Below, one piece after another: positions 18,344-27,438 of a stretch of DNA of 64,000 bases. This DNA comes from Campylobacter concisus (lineage in GTDB: Bacteria > Campylobacterota > Campylobacteria > Campylobacterales > Campylobacteraceae). Below the pieces are notes generated by a model. That model was not told the DNA's origin and searched no databases. It was given only the letters and a program-made list of their open reading frames with translations. The stretch's first letter is position 1. Every line of letters starts with the position of its first letter. Location: the NCBI RefSeq assembly GCF_015230015.1, contig NZ_JAAKZC010000005.1, positions 62,001 to 126,000 of the forward strand, given 5' to 3'. The translations under genes and the position numbers were made by a program.

Positions 18344-19504
18344 CTAAATTTCTTTAAGTGCGATCACTTCAGGTTGATCTTGTTTGCTTTGAGGTTTGCC
18401 AAAATTTACACCATTTTCAAAGCTAAAACCTGCCACATTTGAGCTTTTTATCTTAAGCTGCAAATCGCCCCTGTTGCTAGCATTATCAAGCGCTACTTCG
18501 GCACTAATTATCTTATTTTCATAAAGCTCAAGCAAGTGCTGATCAAAAGTTTGCATGCCGTAAGTATTTTTTGACTCAGCTATGGCAAGATCGATCTCAT
18601 CAAATTTCTCTTCAGCTATGAGCTCTTTTATGCGGGTATTTTTTCTCATGATCTCGACTGCTGGGCGTCTTGTGCCAAAAAGCGTCTTAACTAGCCTTTG
18701 TGAGATGACGCAAGCAAGGACTGAAGAGAACATAAGACTGACCTTATCTCGCTCGCCTTGCGGGAAGCTATTTACTATCCTATTTACGCTCTCTTTTGCA
18801 TCAAGCGTGTGAAGTGTCGAAAGCACCAAGTGTCCAGTCTCTGCAGCCCTAATGGCAGTCTCAATAGTCTCAAGATCTCTCATTTCGCCCACCAAGATGA
18901 TGTCAGGATCTTCTCTTAGTGAAGCTCTTAGCGCATCTGAGAAATTTAGCGCATCTGAGCCTATAGAGCGTTGGTTGATTATGCTTTTATCGTCGTTAAA
19001 TACATACTCAATCGGATCTTCGATAGTCACGATGTGTGATCTTTTTGTCTGATTTATTAAATTTATCATACTTGCAAGCGTCGTTGTCTTGCCACTTCCA
19101 GTTGGTCCAGTCACTAGGATGATGCCACGAGTGGTCTCGGCGCAAATTTTTTCTATCACGCTTGGTAAATTTAGATCTTTTATGGTTGGAATTTTAGTTG
19201 GAGTGACCCTAAAAACAGCAGAAATTCCATTTATCTGCAAAAACATATTTACACGAAAGCAGTACTCATCGTTTAATTTATATGAAAAATCGATATCTTT
19301 TTTATCCATAAACTCATCAAATTTAGCCCCCAAAAGCTCATTTGCTATAGCTACCGCATCACTTGGGTCTAAATTTTCTTCGCTAAGTGGCATGATCTCG
19401 CCATTAAATCTGCCATAAACTAGGCTTGCAGACTTTAGATGAAGATCGCTACCACCTTTATCCACTAAAGAGCACAGATATGAGTCTAGGTCTTGTTTGG
19501 TCAT
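18344..19504 (-). CDS. pilT: PilT-family retraction ATPase (type IV pilus / secretion ATPase)
   Basis: 386 residues. N-terminal PAS-like domain with SLVYGRFNGEIMPL, then a RecA-like hexameric ATPase: Walker A GPTGSGKTT near 128-136, the Asp box with VTIEDPIEYVF, Walker B DPDIILVGEMRD and the His box GHLVLSTLHT. The AIRAAETGHL signature favours PilT over PilB/GspE. PilT depolymerises type IV pilin and powers twitching or DNA uptake. No pilin, PilB, PilC or PilQ gene is near; the flanks are transaldolase and rplY, so the partner system must be elsewhere. Confidence 0.85.
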   Translation of the reverse strand: MTKQDLDSYLCSLVDKGGSDLHLKSASLVYGRFNGEIMPLSEENLDPSDAVAIANELLGAKFDEFMDKKDIDFSYKLNDEYCFRVNMFLQINGISAVFRVTPTKIPTIKDLNLPSVIEKICAETTRGIILVTGPTGSGKTTTLASMINLINQTKRSHIVTIEDPIEYVFNDDKSIINQRSIGSDALNFSDALRASLREDPDIILVGEMRDLETIETAIRAAETGHLVLSTLHTLDAKESVNRIVNSFPQGERDKVSLMFSSVLACVISQRLVKTLFGTRRPAVEIMRKNTRIKELIAEEKFDEIDLAIAESKNTYGMQTFDQHLLELYENKIISAEVALDNASNRGDLQLKIKSSNVAGFSFENGVNFGKPQSKQDQPEVIALKEI

Positions 19505-20496
19505 TAAAGTGATTTCATAATATCATCAAATGCTGCAACAAACTGCTTCAAGCCGTCATTTAAAAGCTCTTTATAAGTAGCATTTATATCGATATCATTA
19601 TTTTTTATGATGTGGAAAAAGCTTGAGATATTTTCTTTACTAGGGGCATTTTTTGCCTCAGCTTTTTCTTTTATAAATTCTTTTATCGTATCTATCGGGG
19701 CTGTGTTTATAGAGTTTTTATACATTAGCTCCCTAACGTAATAATCCCCTCTTAAGCCACCGCCTTTTACGCCAGTGCTTGCAAAAAGCGTCCTTACGTT
19801 TTCTAAACCAAAATCCTCAATGATATGATAGATATTTGCAGCGTTCATTATACCAATCTGTCCTGTTGGCAAGCTCTTTGCAGACATTGTCTCATCAAGC
19901 TTTCTATCAAATCTACTAACAAAAACGCTGATAACGCCTTTTGGCATAGTGGTATCCACAAAGCGGCTTGCATAAGCTTTGCTACCCTCTTTAAAAGCCT
20001 CTAGGCAGTTTTTAGCCTGATCTGGCGAGAAAATGAGCGTCGCATTTACGCTGATACCTCTTGCCATGAGCGCACTCATCGCTTCATAACCCTCTTTTGT
20101 GGCTGGGATTTTTATCATGACATTTGGCATTGAGATGAGGCTATGAAGCCTGATGCCCTCTTCTATCGTAGCAGCCGTATCACCACTTAAATTTGGATCG
20201 ACCTCGATGCTAACAAAGCCATCATCGCCATTTGCGTAGTTTTTTAGCATCTTACATGCAGCGATCTTTATATCTTGAGTCGCTAAAATTTCATAGAGGT
20301 CTTTTGGGTGACGCTTGTTGCTATTTTGTATGATCTGTTTGTAAGCAGGTGATGCAAAAGCTGTTTTAAAGATAGCTGGGTTGCTTGTAGCTCCGTTTAT
20401 AACGCCTTTTTCTAGCAAAGAGTTGAATTCGTTTTGTAAAAAATCTCTCTCTATAAAGTCACACCAAAGAGAAAATTTAGCTTCATTGTCATACAT
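19504..20496 (-). CDS. tal: Transaldolase
   Basis: Moves a dihydroxyacetone unit between sugar phosphates in the non-oxidative pentose phosphate pathway. 330 residues of the long transaldolase subfamily: TSNPAIFK, SIEVDPNLSGDT and the Schiff-base lysine K129 in PNVMIKIPATKEG are all present. Campylobacter uses it to make pentoses and sedoheptulose-7-phosphate, the precursor of the heptose that WaaC adds to lipid A. Overlaps the PilT-type gene at its stop and follows serB by 4 bases. Confidence 0.95.
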   Translation of the reverse strand: MYDNEAKFSLWCDFIERDFLQNEFNSLLEKGVINGATSNPAIFKTAFASPAYKQIIQNSNKRHPKDLYEILATQDIKIAACKMLKNYANGDDGFVSIEVDPNLSGDTAATIEEGIRLHSLISMPNVMIKIPATKEGYEAMSALMARGISVNATLIFSPDQAKNCLEAFKEGSKAYASRFVDTTMPKGVISVFVSRFDRKLDETMSAKSLPTGQIGIMNAANIYHIIEDFGLENVRTLFASTGVKGGGLRGDYYVRELMYKNSINTAPIDTIKEFIKEKAEAKNAPSKENISSFFHIIKNNDIDINATYKELLNDGLKQFVAAFDDIMKSL

Positions 20497-20500
20497 TTTT

Positions 20501-21127
20501 TCACCTTATATATTTTAAAATTTCACGCAGATCCTTGACATCCACGCAATGCGTCGCCTCTTTTTTTAAAATTTCTTTCGCACAAAAGGCAATTTTTAGA
20601 TTACATTTTCTAAACATAGACACGTCATTGGCTCCGTCGCCAACGCACATGATCTCACTTTTATCTAAATTTAATAGCCCCTTTAAGCGATCTATCATCT
20701 CACCTTTTGAGCTACCAAACATCATCTCTCCGCCAACTTCACCTGTTAAAATTCCATCTTTGTGGTGCAAGATATTTGCAAAATTTGCGTCAAATTTAAG
20801 TTTTTCTTGCATCTTATCAGTTGCGACATGAAAACCTCCACTAAAGACCACGACCTTTATGCCTTTTTGCTTTAGAGCGTCTATAAGCTCGCTAGCTCCC
20901 GGCATGATGGGTAAATTTTTACAAATTTCATCTGCCTTTGAGAGTGGCATTCCTTTTAAAAATTTTACTCTTGCTGTAAGACTTTCAAAAAAATCAAGTT
21001 CGCCGTTCATCGAACGCTTAGTTATGCTAGCCACCTCATCGCTGGCATTATTAGCGGCGGCGAGGATATCAATCGTCTCGCCGTCCATTATAGTAGAGTC
21101 AAAGTCAAAAACGCAAAGTTTTATCAA
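20501..21127 (-). CDS. serB: Phosphoserine phosphatase
   Basis: Last step of serine synthesis. 208-residue HAD phosphatase: nucleophile and acid D8/D10 in FDFDST, motif II VVFSGGFH, and motif III/IV with CVGDGANDVSMF. Lacks the N-terminal ACT-like extension of E. coli SerB, as usual for this group. It lies 8 bases after cheW. Confidence 0.95.
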   Translation of the reverse strand: MIKLCVFDFDSTIMDGETIDILAAANNASDEVASITKRSMNGELDFFESLTARVKFLKGMPLSKADEICKNLPIMPGASELIDALKQKGIKVVVFSGGFHVATDKMQEKLKFDANFANILHHKDGILTGEVGGEMMFGSSKGEMIDRLKGLLNLDKSEIMCVGDGANDVSMFRKCNLKIAFCAKEILKKEATHCVDVKDLREILKYIR

Positions 21128-21135
21128 GCTATGCC

Positions 21136-21633
21136 CTAAAAATCACGCTTTAATAGGCTTTCAACCTTTAAAATCGTAAGGATATTTTGATCGCGTTTGC
21201 CGATACCATAGATCATGCCTTTGTCTTTTACCAAAGTCTCTGGCGGCGGATCGATCCTGTTACGGTCTATCCTGATAGCCTCCGTCAAGCGGTCTATCAC
21301 GAAGCCTGCGATGTTATCCTCATCTTTCATGACGATATATCTTGTATTTGAGCTTTGCTTTGTAACATTTAGTGAAAAACGTTTTCGCAAATCAATAAGA
21401 GGGATAACGTTTCCACGCAAGTTAAATACACCAAGGACATAGTCAGGCACGCTAGGAACACGGGTGTATTCGATAGGTTTGATTATCTCTTGGATATTTA
21501 AAATAGGTATCGCATACTCTTCCTCGCCAACAACAAAGCCTACAAGTTGGACTATATCTTCATTGTTTTTTATCTCAGGCTCGTCAATTTGCTGTTTTTG
21601 TTTGCTTAAAACTTGGTTTAGTTTATCATTCAT
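21136..21633 (-). CDS. cheW: Chemotaxis coupling protein CheW
   Basis: 165 residues. CheW SH3-like double barrel (LVGFVVGEEEYAIPILNIQEII, YVLGVFNLRGNVIPLIDLRKRF) that links methyl-accepting receptors to CheA. A short charged N-terminal extension (about 25 residues) precedes it. It sits 10 bp after cheA in the order cheV-cheA-cheW, the arrangement I recall from C. jejuni. Confidence 0.97.
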   Translation of the reverse strand: MNDKLNQVLSKQKQQIDEPEIKNNEDIVQLVGFVVGEEEYAIPILNIQEIIKPIEYTRVPSVPDYVLGVFNLRGNVIPLIDLRKRFSLNVTKQSSNTRYIVMKDEDNIAGFVIDRLTEAIRIDRNRIDPPPETLVKDKGMIYGIGKRDQNILTILKVESLLKRDF

Positions 21634-21643
21634 CGCCTAACCC

Positions 21644-23995
21644 CTAACCTAATTTAATATTTTTTCTAACAACGTTTTCAAGGTACTCTGACGAATATGG
21701 TTTTGTGATATATTCAGTCATACCTACCTCTACTCCGCGCAATCTATCAGTTTTAGACGTTCTTGATGTTACTGCTATTAGCGGTAAAGTGCGATACTTA
21801 GAGTATTTGCGAATTTCACCAGCTAGAGTATATCCGTCCATCCTTGGCATCTCAATATCAATGAGCACTGCATCAAAGGCATGCTCGCCTGATTTAATTA
21901 TATTGAGTGCTTCTACTCCATTAGTTGCTTCTATTATTGTGACGCCGATTGGCTCAAGCGATTTTTGCATGATGGTTCTATCCATCTTAGAGTCATCAAC
22001 TATTAGGACCTTATAATCGCTTGGTTTCTCTTTTGCTTTAGCACTATCTTCCATTTCGGCTCTAATATTTACCTTAATATCCTTTGCCATCTCCATCATA
22101 GCGCCAACGTCTATGATAAGAGTTACGCGGCCATCACCTCTTATAGTAGCTCCAGCGATGCCTGGGATATTTTGTAAATAATCGCCCATTGACTTAATAA
22201 CGATCTCTTCTTGACCAACTAATGTATCTACTATGATGCCCAGTTTTGCCTCGGCAACGCCAATAATTACGACATAAGTTTGATCTCCGCCATCAAAGAC
22301 TTTATTGACACCAAAGACATCTGAAAGTCTAACAAGAGATAAGACCTCATCTCTTAGTCTTAGAACGTTTTTGCCATCGATCGTGTAAATATCATCAATA
22401 GGCACACGAACAGTTTCAAGAACGCTCGCAAGTGGTATCGCATAAAATTCCTCTTGTGTTCCGACAAGAAGTGATTGAATGATCGCAAGTGTAAGTGGAA
22501 TTTTAAGCTTCATAACTGTGCCTTTTCCAACTTCGCTCTCAATATCAATGATACCATTTAGCTTTTCGATATTTGTCTTAACAACGTCCATACCAACACC
22601 ACGACCAGATACGTTTGTAACCTTGGCTGCAGTTGAAAATCCTGGCTTAAATATAAGACCAAAAGCCTCTTTCTCACTCATCGCATCAGCTTCTCGCTCA
22701 GTGATGATGCCTTTTTCTATCGACTTGGCTTTAAGCATATCAGCATCTAAGCCCTTACCGTCATCAACTATCTCAACAACGATATGATTGCCCTCATTGT
22801 AAGCTTTTAGCTGAACAAGGCCTTTTTCAGGTTTGCCCATTGCCTTTCTTGTCTCAGGATCTTCGATACCATGATCGCATGAGTTTCTGATGATGTGAAC
22901 TAGCGGATCGCCGATCTCTTCAACGATTGACTTATCAAGCTCAGTCTCTTCACCTGAAATTTCAAGGTCGATCTGCTTACCAAGCTCGCGGCTAAGGTCG
23001 CGTATCATACGTGGGAATTTATTAAATACTTTAGCTATTGGAAGCATCCTTGTCTTCATAACTGCAAGCTGGATATCAGTCGTAACTAGACTTAGACTTG
23101 AGACTACTTGATTTAGCTCTTCAAGAAATTTCTCGCCCTCATATCTCTCTTCTACGTCATCATAAATTTTTAACAAACGGTTTTTACCAAGGACAAGCTC
23201 GCCGATTAAATTCATCAAGTGATCAAGTCTTTTTACTTCAACACGTATTGTTTGCTCTTGTGCTACTGCACTGCTACTGCTAGCTGCAGGCACTTTTTTA
23301 TCTGCATCTCTTTCTCTACTAGGAGCTGGCTTAGGTGCAGGTGCTGGCGCAGCGCTTGTGGCTGGAGCTATCTCTTCAGGAGATTTTGGAGCTATGCCTT
23401 TTGAAGCACGTCTTGCTTGATCTTCAGCCTTTCTAACTTTTAAAAGTCTTTCTATCTCAGCTTCAACCTCAGAGTCACTTAGCTTTGAAAGCTCGGCATC
23501 ACTTACTTCAGGAGCTGCTTCTTCGGCTGGTGCGACAGGTTCTGGCTCTTTTACTGGCTCAGGTGCTGGTGCGGCTGGAGCTTCTGCGGCTGCGCTTGGT
23601 GCTTCACCTTCAGAAATTTGAGTAAGTCTTACACAAATATTTTTGATATCAATGCCAGCGGCTGCGTCACTACCGTTATCTCTAATGCTCTCAAGTAGTC
23701 CCTTCATCATATCAACTGACTCAAGAACAACGTCCATGATGTCTGGAGTGATTTTTAGCTCGCCTTTTCTAGCTTTGTTTAAAACATCCTCCATGTGGTG
23801 AGTAAGCTCTGTTAAAACGTCAAAATTTAAAAAGCTTGAGCTACCTTTTACTGTGTGAGCAACACGGAAAATTCTATTTAAAAGCTCCAAGTCTTCAGGG
23901 TTTGCCTCTAGTTCAACAAGATCATGGTCTATCTGCTCAATAAGTTCGAAAGCCTCTATTAAAAAGTCTTCCATTATTTCTTTCATATCATCCAT
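21644..23995 (-). CDS. cheA: Chemotaxis histidine kinase CheA with C-terminal receiver (CheA-Y type)
   Basis: 783 residues. Order: P1 HPt domain with phospho-acceptor H47 (RVAHTVKGSS); a long Pro/Ala/Glu linker (about 130-240) without a clear CheY-binding P2 domain; P3 dimerisation; P4 kinase with N box HIIRNSCDHGIEDPE and G boxes VDDGKGLD and GRGVGMDVV; P5 CheW-like domain; and a receiver domain with LIVDDSKMDR and phospho-Asp in VLIDIEMPRMDG. The fused receiver is typical of Campylobacter and may act as a phosphate sink. It signals to the CheY at 35469-35834. Confidence 0.97.
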   Translation of the reverse strand: MDDMKEIMEDFLIEAFELIEQIDHDLVELEANPEDLELLNRIFRVAHTVKGSSSFLNFDVLTELTHHMEDVLNKARKGELKITPDIMDVVLESVDMMKGLLESIRDNGSDAAAGIDIKNICVRLTQISEGEAPSAAAEAPAAPAPEPVKEPEPVAPAEEAAPEVSDAELSKLSDSEVEAEIERLLKVRKAEDQARRASKGIAPKSPEEIAPATSAAPAPAPKPAPSRERDADKKVPAASSSSAVAQEQTIRVEVKRLDHLMNLIGELVLGKNRLLKIYDDVEERYEGEKFLEELNQVVSSLSLVTTDIQLAVMKTRMLPIAKVFNKFPRMIRDLSRELGKQIDLEISGEETELDKSIVEEIGDPLVHIIRNSCDHGIEDPETRKAMGKPEKGLVQLKAYNEGNHIVVEIVDDGKGLDADMLKAKSIEKGIITEREADAMSEKEAFGLIFKPGFSTAAKVTNVSGRGVGMDVVKTNIEKLNGIIDIESEVGKGTVMKLKIPLTLAIIQSLLVGTQEEFYAIPLASVLETVRVPIDDIYTIDGKNVLRLRDEVLSLVRLSDVFGVNKVFDGGDQTYVVIIGVAEAKLGIIVDTLVGQEEIVIKSMGDYLQNIPGIAGATIRGDGRVTLIIDVGAMMEMAKDIKVNIRAEMEDSAKAKEKPSDYKVLIVDDSKMDRTIMQKSLEPIGVTIIEATNGVEALNIIKSGEHAFDAVLIDIEMPRMDGYTLAGEIRKYSKYRTLPLIAVTSRTSKTDRLRGVEVGMTEYITKPYSSEYLENVVRKNIKLG

Positions 23996-24003
23996 ACTTC
24001 ACC

Positions 24004-24957
24004 TCACTTCGCAGATTTAGAATGTGCTTCAATCACTTTTAGCACCTCTTGATAAAATACACCAGCATCAAATTTTGTAAGATACGCAGCACCACCGGCT
24101 TCTTTACTCTTAACCTCACTAAATTCGTTGCTTAATGAAGAGTTAAACACAATCGGAACATCTTTAAATCTATCATCATTTTTAATAGTTGAAGCAAAGC
24201 GGTATCCATCCATTTGTGGCATTTCGATATCACTTAAGATAACTCTAAGCTCTTTTGTTAAGTTATCTCCATATCTTTGATAAAGCTCTTCCATTCTCTC
24301 TAATCCCTCAACGCCGTTTTTAGCTTCAACTACGCTAAGACCCATCTTCTCAAGTGCGTCTTTTACTAGCTTTCTAGCAGTAGAGCTATCATCTAGAACT
24401 AAAGCAGCACCTTTGATCTTTTGATCTTCTGTTACGTCAAATTCGATCTTTGGTGAGTAAATTCCTAGCTCTTCAACGATGCTTTCAAGATCAAGAATTA
24501 AAAGTACTTCGTCATTTTCTATTCTTGTTACGCCTGTGATCTTGCCTTTATCCAGAGTGCCAGCTCCAGCAGCAAAATTTGCAGGCTCTATATCTTTCCA
24601 GTTTATACGTCTGATCCTCTTGGCCTCATGGACGATAAAACCGATTAATATACCGCTAAATTCAGCGATAATAACACGTGGCTTTATGACTACACCCTCA
24701 GTTGGCTCGACGATATTCATCCATCTTGCCAAATTTATAACAGGGATAACCACACCTCTTAAATCAAAAATTCCCTCGATATACTCAGGAACGCCAGGAA
24801 GCTCGGTAAGATTTGGCATCTTAATGATCTCCCGCACCTTTGCGACATTGACTCCGTATATTCCTTCATATACTTTGTTTTCGGCCTTTTTAAAGATACG
24901 AAAATCAACAAGTTCCATCTCGTTTGAGCCCGTTTTTAGTACGTTGTCTCCAAACAT
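24004..24957 (-). CDS. cheV: Chemotaxis protein CheV (CheW-receiver fusion)
   Basis: 317 residues from the ATG at 24957 (MFGDNVLKTGSNEME). An N-terminal CheW-like domain (GVNVAKVREIIKMP, YIEGIFDLRGVVIPVINLARW) is fused to a receiver domain (GAALVLDDSSTARK, phospho-Asp in VILSDIEMPQMDG). The frame is open 87 bases further, but that segment is cysteine/arginine rich and lies in the upstream gene. Couples receptors to CheA and tunes adaptation. The ATG overlaps the stop of the phosphoesterase gene. Confidence 0.95.
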   Translation of the reverse strand: MFGDNVLKTGSNEMELVDFRIFKKAENKVYEGIYGVNVAKVREIIKMPNLTELPGVPEYIEGIFDLRGVVIPVINLARWMNIVEPTEGVVIKPRVIIAEFSGILIGFIVHEAKRIRRINWKDIEPANFAAGAGTLDKGKITGVTRIENDEVLLILDLESIVEELGIYSPKIEFDVTEDQKIKGAALVLDDSSTARKLVKDALEKMGLSVVEAKNGVEGLERMEELYQRYGDNLTKELRVILSDIEMPQMDGYRFASTIKNDDRFKDVPIVFNSSLSNEFSEVKSKEAGGAAYLTKFDAGVFYQEVLKVIEAHSKSAK

Positions 24958-25748
24958 CAATGTCCTTTCAAACTCATTTTGAGCAAATTCAACTTTTGCT
25001 GGGCGTATTCTACAACAAAAAAACTTTGCTCGCATGCAAAACAAGGTAAATTTATATAAAATCTATCGTAAATATCAAATAGCTCACCTTGATGATAGTG
25101 TCCCTCTATCACTATACTTGCGTCAAAGCCCTGCAAATGCTTGCTCATTAGCTCCTTGAAGTTTGAAATTTTATAGTGTAGATTTTTCTTAGTAAGTTTG
25201 GTTAGTATCGCTTTTGAAATTTTAAAATCCAAAATTTTATCAAGCGCATTCATAAATTTCAAAAACCATCTAAGCCTTAAAAACCTAAGCGCATACTTAT
25301 CTATGAAAGGTAAAAATATATCTCCGTGTGCGATCTGGACGCACTCACCGCTTATGGTTCTAAATTTGACTGGCTGAGCGCAAATATCATAAACCTTTAC
25401 CCCCTCAAAGCTTAGTCTCTCGCCTCCGTCCCAAAAATCTCTAGTTTTATTAAATAAATTTGATAGCCTAAAATCGTGGTTGCCCTCAAAGTAAAAAATT
25501 TCAACCTTTTGTGAAATTTTATTTATAAGCCTTAAGTGCTCAGCGTAAAATTCTCTTGTATATTCGCCCTCGCCCGTTAAAAAATCAAATATATCGCCAA
25601 GCAAGAAAATTTGCGGTGGCTCTTTGATCTCTCCACTATCAACGGCGCGTAAAAATTTCAAAAATCCATCGCGGTTTATGTTTTCATGCGCATCAGCTAA
25701 AAAGATTGCGCCTTCTTTTATAACGGGGGCATATAGATATTCGCTCAA
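24957..25748 (-). CDS. Calcineurin-like phosphoesterase, candidate UDP-2,3-diacylglucosamine hydrolase (LpxJ type)
   Basis: 263 residues. The metallophosphatase motifs are all present: LADAHEN (D-x-H), LGDIFDF (GD-x-x-D), EGNHDFR (GNHD), AHGD and EGHYHQG (GH-x-H). It lies with greA just after lpxB, the next enzyme of lipid A synthesis. Campylobacter and Helicobacter lack LpxH/LpxI and use LpxJ, a calcineurin-like enzyme, to split UDP-diacylglucosamine into lipid X. The neighbour and the fold fit that role; family membership was not tested by alignment. A general phosphoesterase is the alternative. Confidence 0.65.
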   Translation of the reverse strand: MSEYLYAPVIKEGAIFLADAHENINRDGFLKFLRAVDSGEIKEPPQIFLLGDIFDFLTGEGEYTREFYAEHLRLINKISQKVEIFYFEGNHDFRLSNLFNKTRDFWDGGERLSFEGVKVYDICAQPVKFRTISGECVQIAHGDIFLPFIDKYALRFLRLRWFLKFMNALDKILDFKISKAILTKLTKKNLHYKISNFKELMSKHLQGFDASIVIEGHYHQGELFDIYDRFYINLPCFACEQSFFVVEYAQQKLNLLKMSLKGH

Positions 25749-25811
25749 ATTTTGCCTTAATTAAAAATTAGCAGAGCCAAAAAGCAGTTTTTAGCTCTTT
25801 GTCTCATCTTT

Positions 25812-26297
25812 TTAGTCAAATTTTATAGGCTTGTAGCAGATCTTAACGATCTCAACATCGCTTCTGCCTTTTGGTAAATTTAGCGCGACCTCATCACCTT
25901 CAGCCTTGCCTAAAAGTTGCTTTGCAAGTGGCGAGTTTATCGAGATGTAGCCCTTGTCTAGATCACTTTCGCTAACACCAACTATCGTGTAAGTGTGCTC
26001 AACCTCAGTCTCTTCGTCCATTATCGTTACACTTGAGCCAAATCTCACCCTATCATGCTCGTAGCTACTTGGATCGATCACCTCTGCGTTTGCTAAAAGC
26101 GCGCTAAGCTCTGCGATCCTAGCGTCTATAAAGGCTTGTTTTTCTTTTGCAGCGTGATACTCGGCATTTTCTTTTAGATCGCCGTGGCTTCTTGCGATGT
26201 CGATCTCTGTTACGATTTGAGGGCGCTGCACTAGCCTTAGATCCTTTAGCTCAGCTTCTATCTTCTCGTATCCGTGCATTGTCATTGGTTCACTCAT
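25812..26297 (-). CDS. greA: Transcription elongation factor GreA
   Basis: 161 residues. N-terminal antiparallel coiled coil with the two tip acidic residues region ([24 protein letters not shown]) that reaches into RNA polymerase's secondary channel, followed by the FKBP-like C-terminal domain ([29 protein letters not shown]). Stimulates cleavage of backtracked transcripts. 3 bp after lpxB. Confidence 0.97.
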   Translation of the reverse strand: MSEPMTMHGYEKIEAELKDLRLVQRPQIVTEIDIARSHGDLKENAEYHAAKEKQAFIDARIAELSALLANAEVIDPSSYEHDRVRFGSSVTIMDEETEVEHTYTIVGVSESDLDKGYISINSPLAKQLLGKAEGDEVALNLPKGRSDVEIVKICYKPIKFD

Positions 26298-26300
26298 TTT

Positions 26301-27335
26301 TTACTCCATATTTTTTAAAATTTTTACTACATTTTTACTGCTGCCATGCCCTAAGTAGGCCCTTAGCTCATCGCAGCCTTTTAAGAATTTTTGCCTATCA
26401 CAGCTCTTGTAAGCTCTTAGCAAATTTTCAGCCGTTGCAAACTCTTGTATAAACTCCTCATGAAGTGGCTCTTTGCCCATGAAGTCAAACATTATATTTG
26501 CAAGTCCCGCGTGCTTGATCTTTACAAATTTCCTAGCGATAAAAACATCTATCGCTTTTGCTTTATATGCTAGCACAAATGGCGTGCCAATGAGCGCTGC
26601 CTCAAGCGTAGCAGTACCAGAGCAAACAAAGGCAAAATCGCTCTCATACAAGGCTTCAGGTGTGTTTGAGATGATCTCAAAGTTGCTCACATCGCCATAA
26701 ATTTCACCCACTTTATCAAGCAAAAATGGCGGCACGACAAGCAGCCTTTTTGCCTCTATCTTTTTAGCAAGCTCTCTATAAACTGGCATCAGCCTTGAAA
26801 TCTCTGACCTTCTTGATCCCGGCAAAAACGCCACTTTACCACTGCTACTTAGGCTAGTTTTCTTAAGCTTTATCTCATCCATCAAAGGATGGCCCACGTA
26901 GGTCGAGCGGCTATAAAATTTCGCATCAAATGGCAGGATCGAAGCTAGGTTGTCACAGTATCTCTCCACAACGCTCACTCTTTTTGGCTTCCACGCCCAA
27001 ACTTGCGGCAAGATATAGTATGTCACGGCTGCTTTTGCACCGGCCTCTTTTATCGCCTTTGCAAGCAGCAGGTTAAAGGCTGGACTATCTATTAGCAGCA
27101 CTGCATCAGCCTCTTTTGCCATCTGGCTCATCGCCTTCATCGCCTTTTTTGCTTTAAAAATGAGTGGCAAAACCTCGACAAAGCCCATCGCTGAAAACTC
27201 GCTGCTTTTCATATATGGCGTGCCAAGCTCTTCGCTAAAAATTCCCATTAGCTCAAATTCGCCCTCGAAATTTTTCAAAATTTCTTTTAAATGCAAATTT
27301 GCCGATGGCTCAAGAGCGGAGACTAAAATTTTCAT
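26301..27335 (-). CDS. lpxB: Lipid-A-disaccharide synthase
   Basis: Joins UDP-diacylglucosamine and lipid X to the lipid A disaccharide at the inner membrane. 344 residues, GT19 family. [15 protein letters not shown], the [16 protein letters not shown] segment and [11 protein letters not shown] are diagnostic. The usual N-terminal GEPSGD motif reads [10 protein letters not shown] here, which I also remember from C. jejuni LpxB, so it is a lineage feature rather than damage. First gene of a unit running on to greA and the LpxJ candidate, with a perfect TATAAT upstream. Confidence 0.95.
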   Translation of the reverse strand: MKILVSALEPSANLHLKEILKNFEGEFELMGIFSEELGTPYMKSSEFSAMGFVEVLPLIFKAKKAMKAMSQMAKEADAVLLIDSPAFNLLLAKAIKEAGAKAAVTYYILPQVWAWKPKRVSVVERYCDNLASILPFDAKFYSRSTYVGHPLMDEIKLKKTSLSSSGKVAFLPGSRRSEISRLMPVYRELAKKIEAKRLLVVPPFLLDKVGEIYGDVSNFEIISNTPEALYESDFAFVCSGTATLEAALIGTPFVLAYKAKAIDVFIARKFVKIKHAGLANIMFDFMGKEPLHEEFIQEFATAENLLRAYKSCDRQKFLKGCDELRAYLGHGSSKNVVKILKNME

Positions 27336-27362
27336 TTACACACTTTCATCAGGTCTTTTTTT

Positions 27363-27375
27363 GGGGGGCATTATA
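27363..27375 (-). promoter_or_regulatory. lpxB promoter: TATAAT followed by C6A7 initiation region
   Basis: On the minus strand TATAAT (27370-27375) is followed by G and then six C and seven A. Transcription should begin 6-8 bases after the -10, that is, within the C-run. The C6/A7 tract lies in the 5' untranslated leader and not in a coding region. The lpxB ATG follows about 30 bases on. Confidence 0.6.
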
Positions 27376-27410
27376 CGCAAAAATTCTTTAAAATTTTAAG
27401 AAAGCTGTGC

Positions 27411-27416
27411 TAAAAT
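27411..27416 (+). promoter_or_regulatory. Candidate -10 box for surE
   Basis: GTGCTAAAATCC places TAAAAT 23 bases before the TTG start of surE, diverging from the lpxB promoter. The ribosome site AAAGGA (27427-27432) is 6 bases before TTG. Confidence 0.5.
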
Positions 27417-27438
27417 CCAACCCTTTAAAGGATAAAAT

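Noticed and set aside
22700-23600. Alternating Pro/Ala/Glu stretch in cheA as a tandem repeat
   Set aside because: It is an irregular flexible linker, not a repeated unit at the DNA level.
24479-24982. 167-codon plus-strand frame across cheV
   Set aside because: Antisense to a well-conserved CheW/receiver protein; arises from codon bias of the real gene.
26301-27335. Degenerate GEPSGD motif in LpxB as a sign of inactivation
   Set aside because: The ALEPSAN form is what I recall for Campylobacter LpxB generally; the rest of the protein is intact.
27363-27368. G6 tract as an on/off phase-variation switch
   Set aside because: It lies in an untranslated leader and is only six long; a frame switch is not possible. 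Kept only as a weak transcriptional idea.
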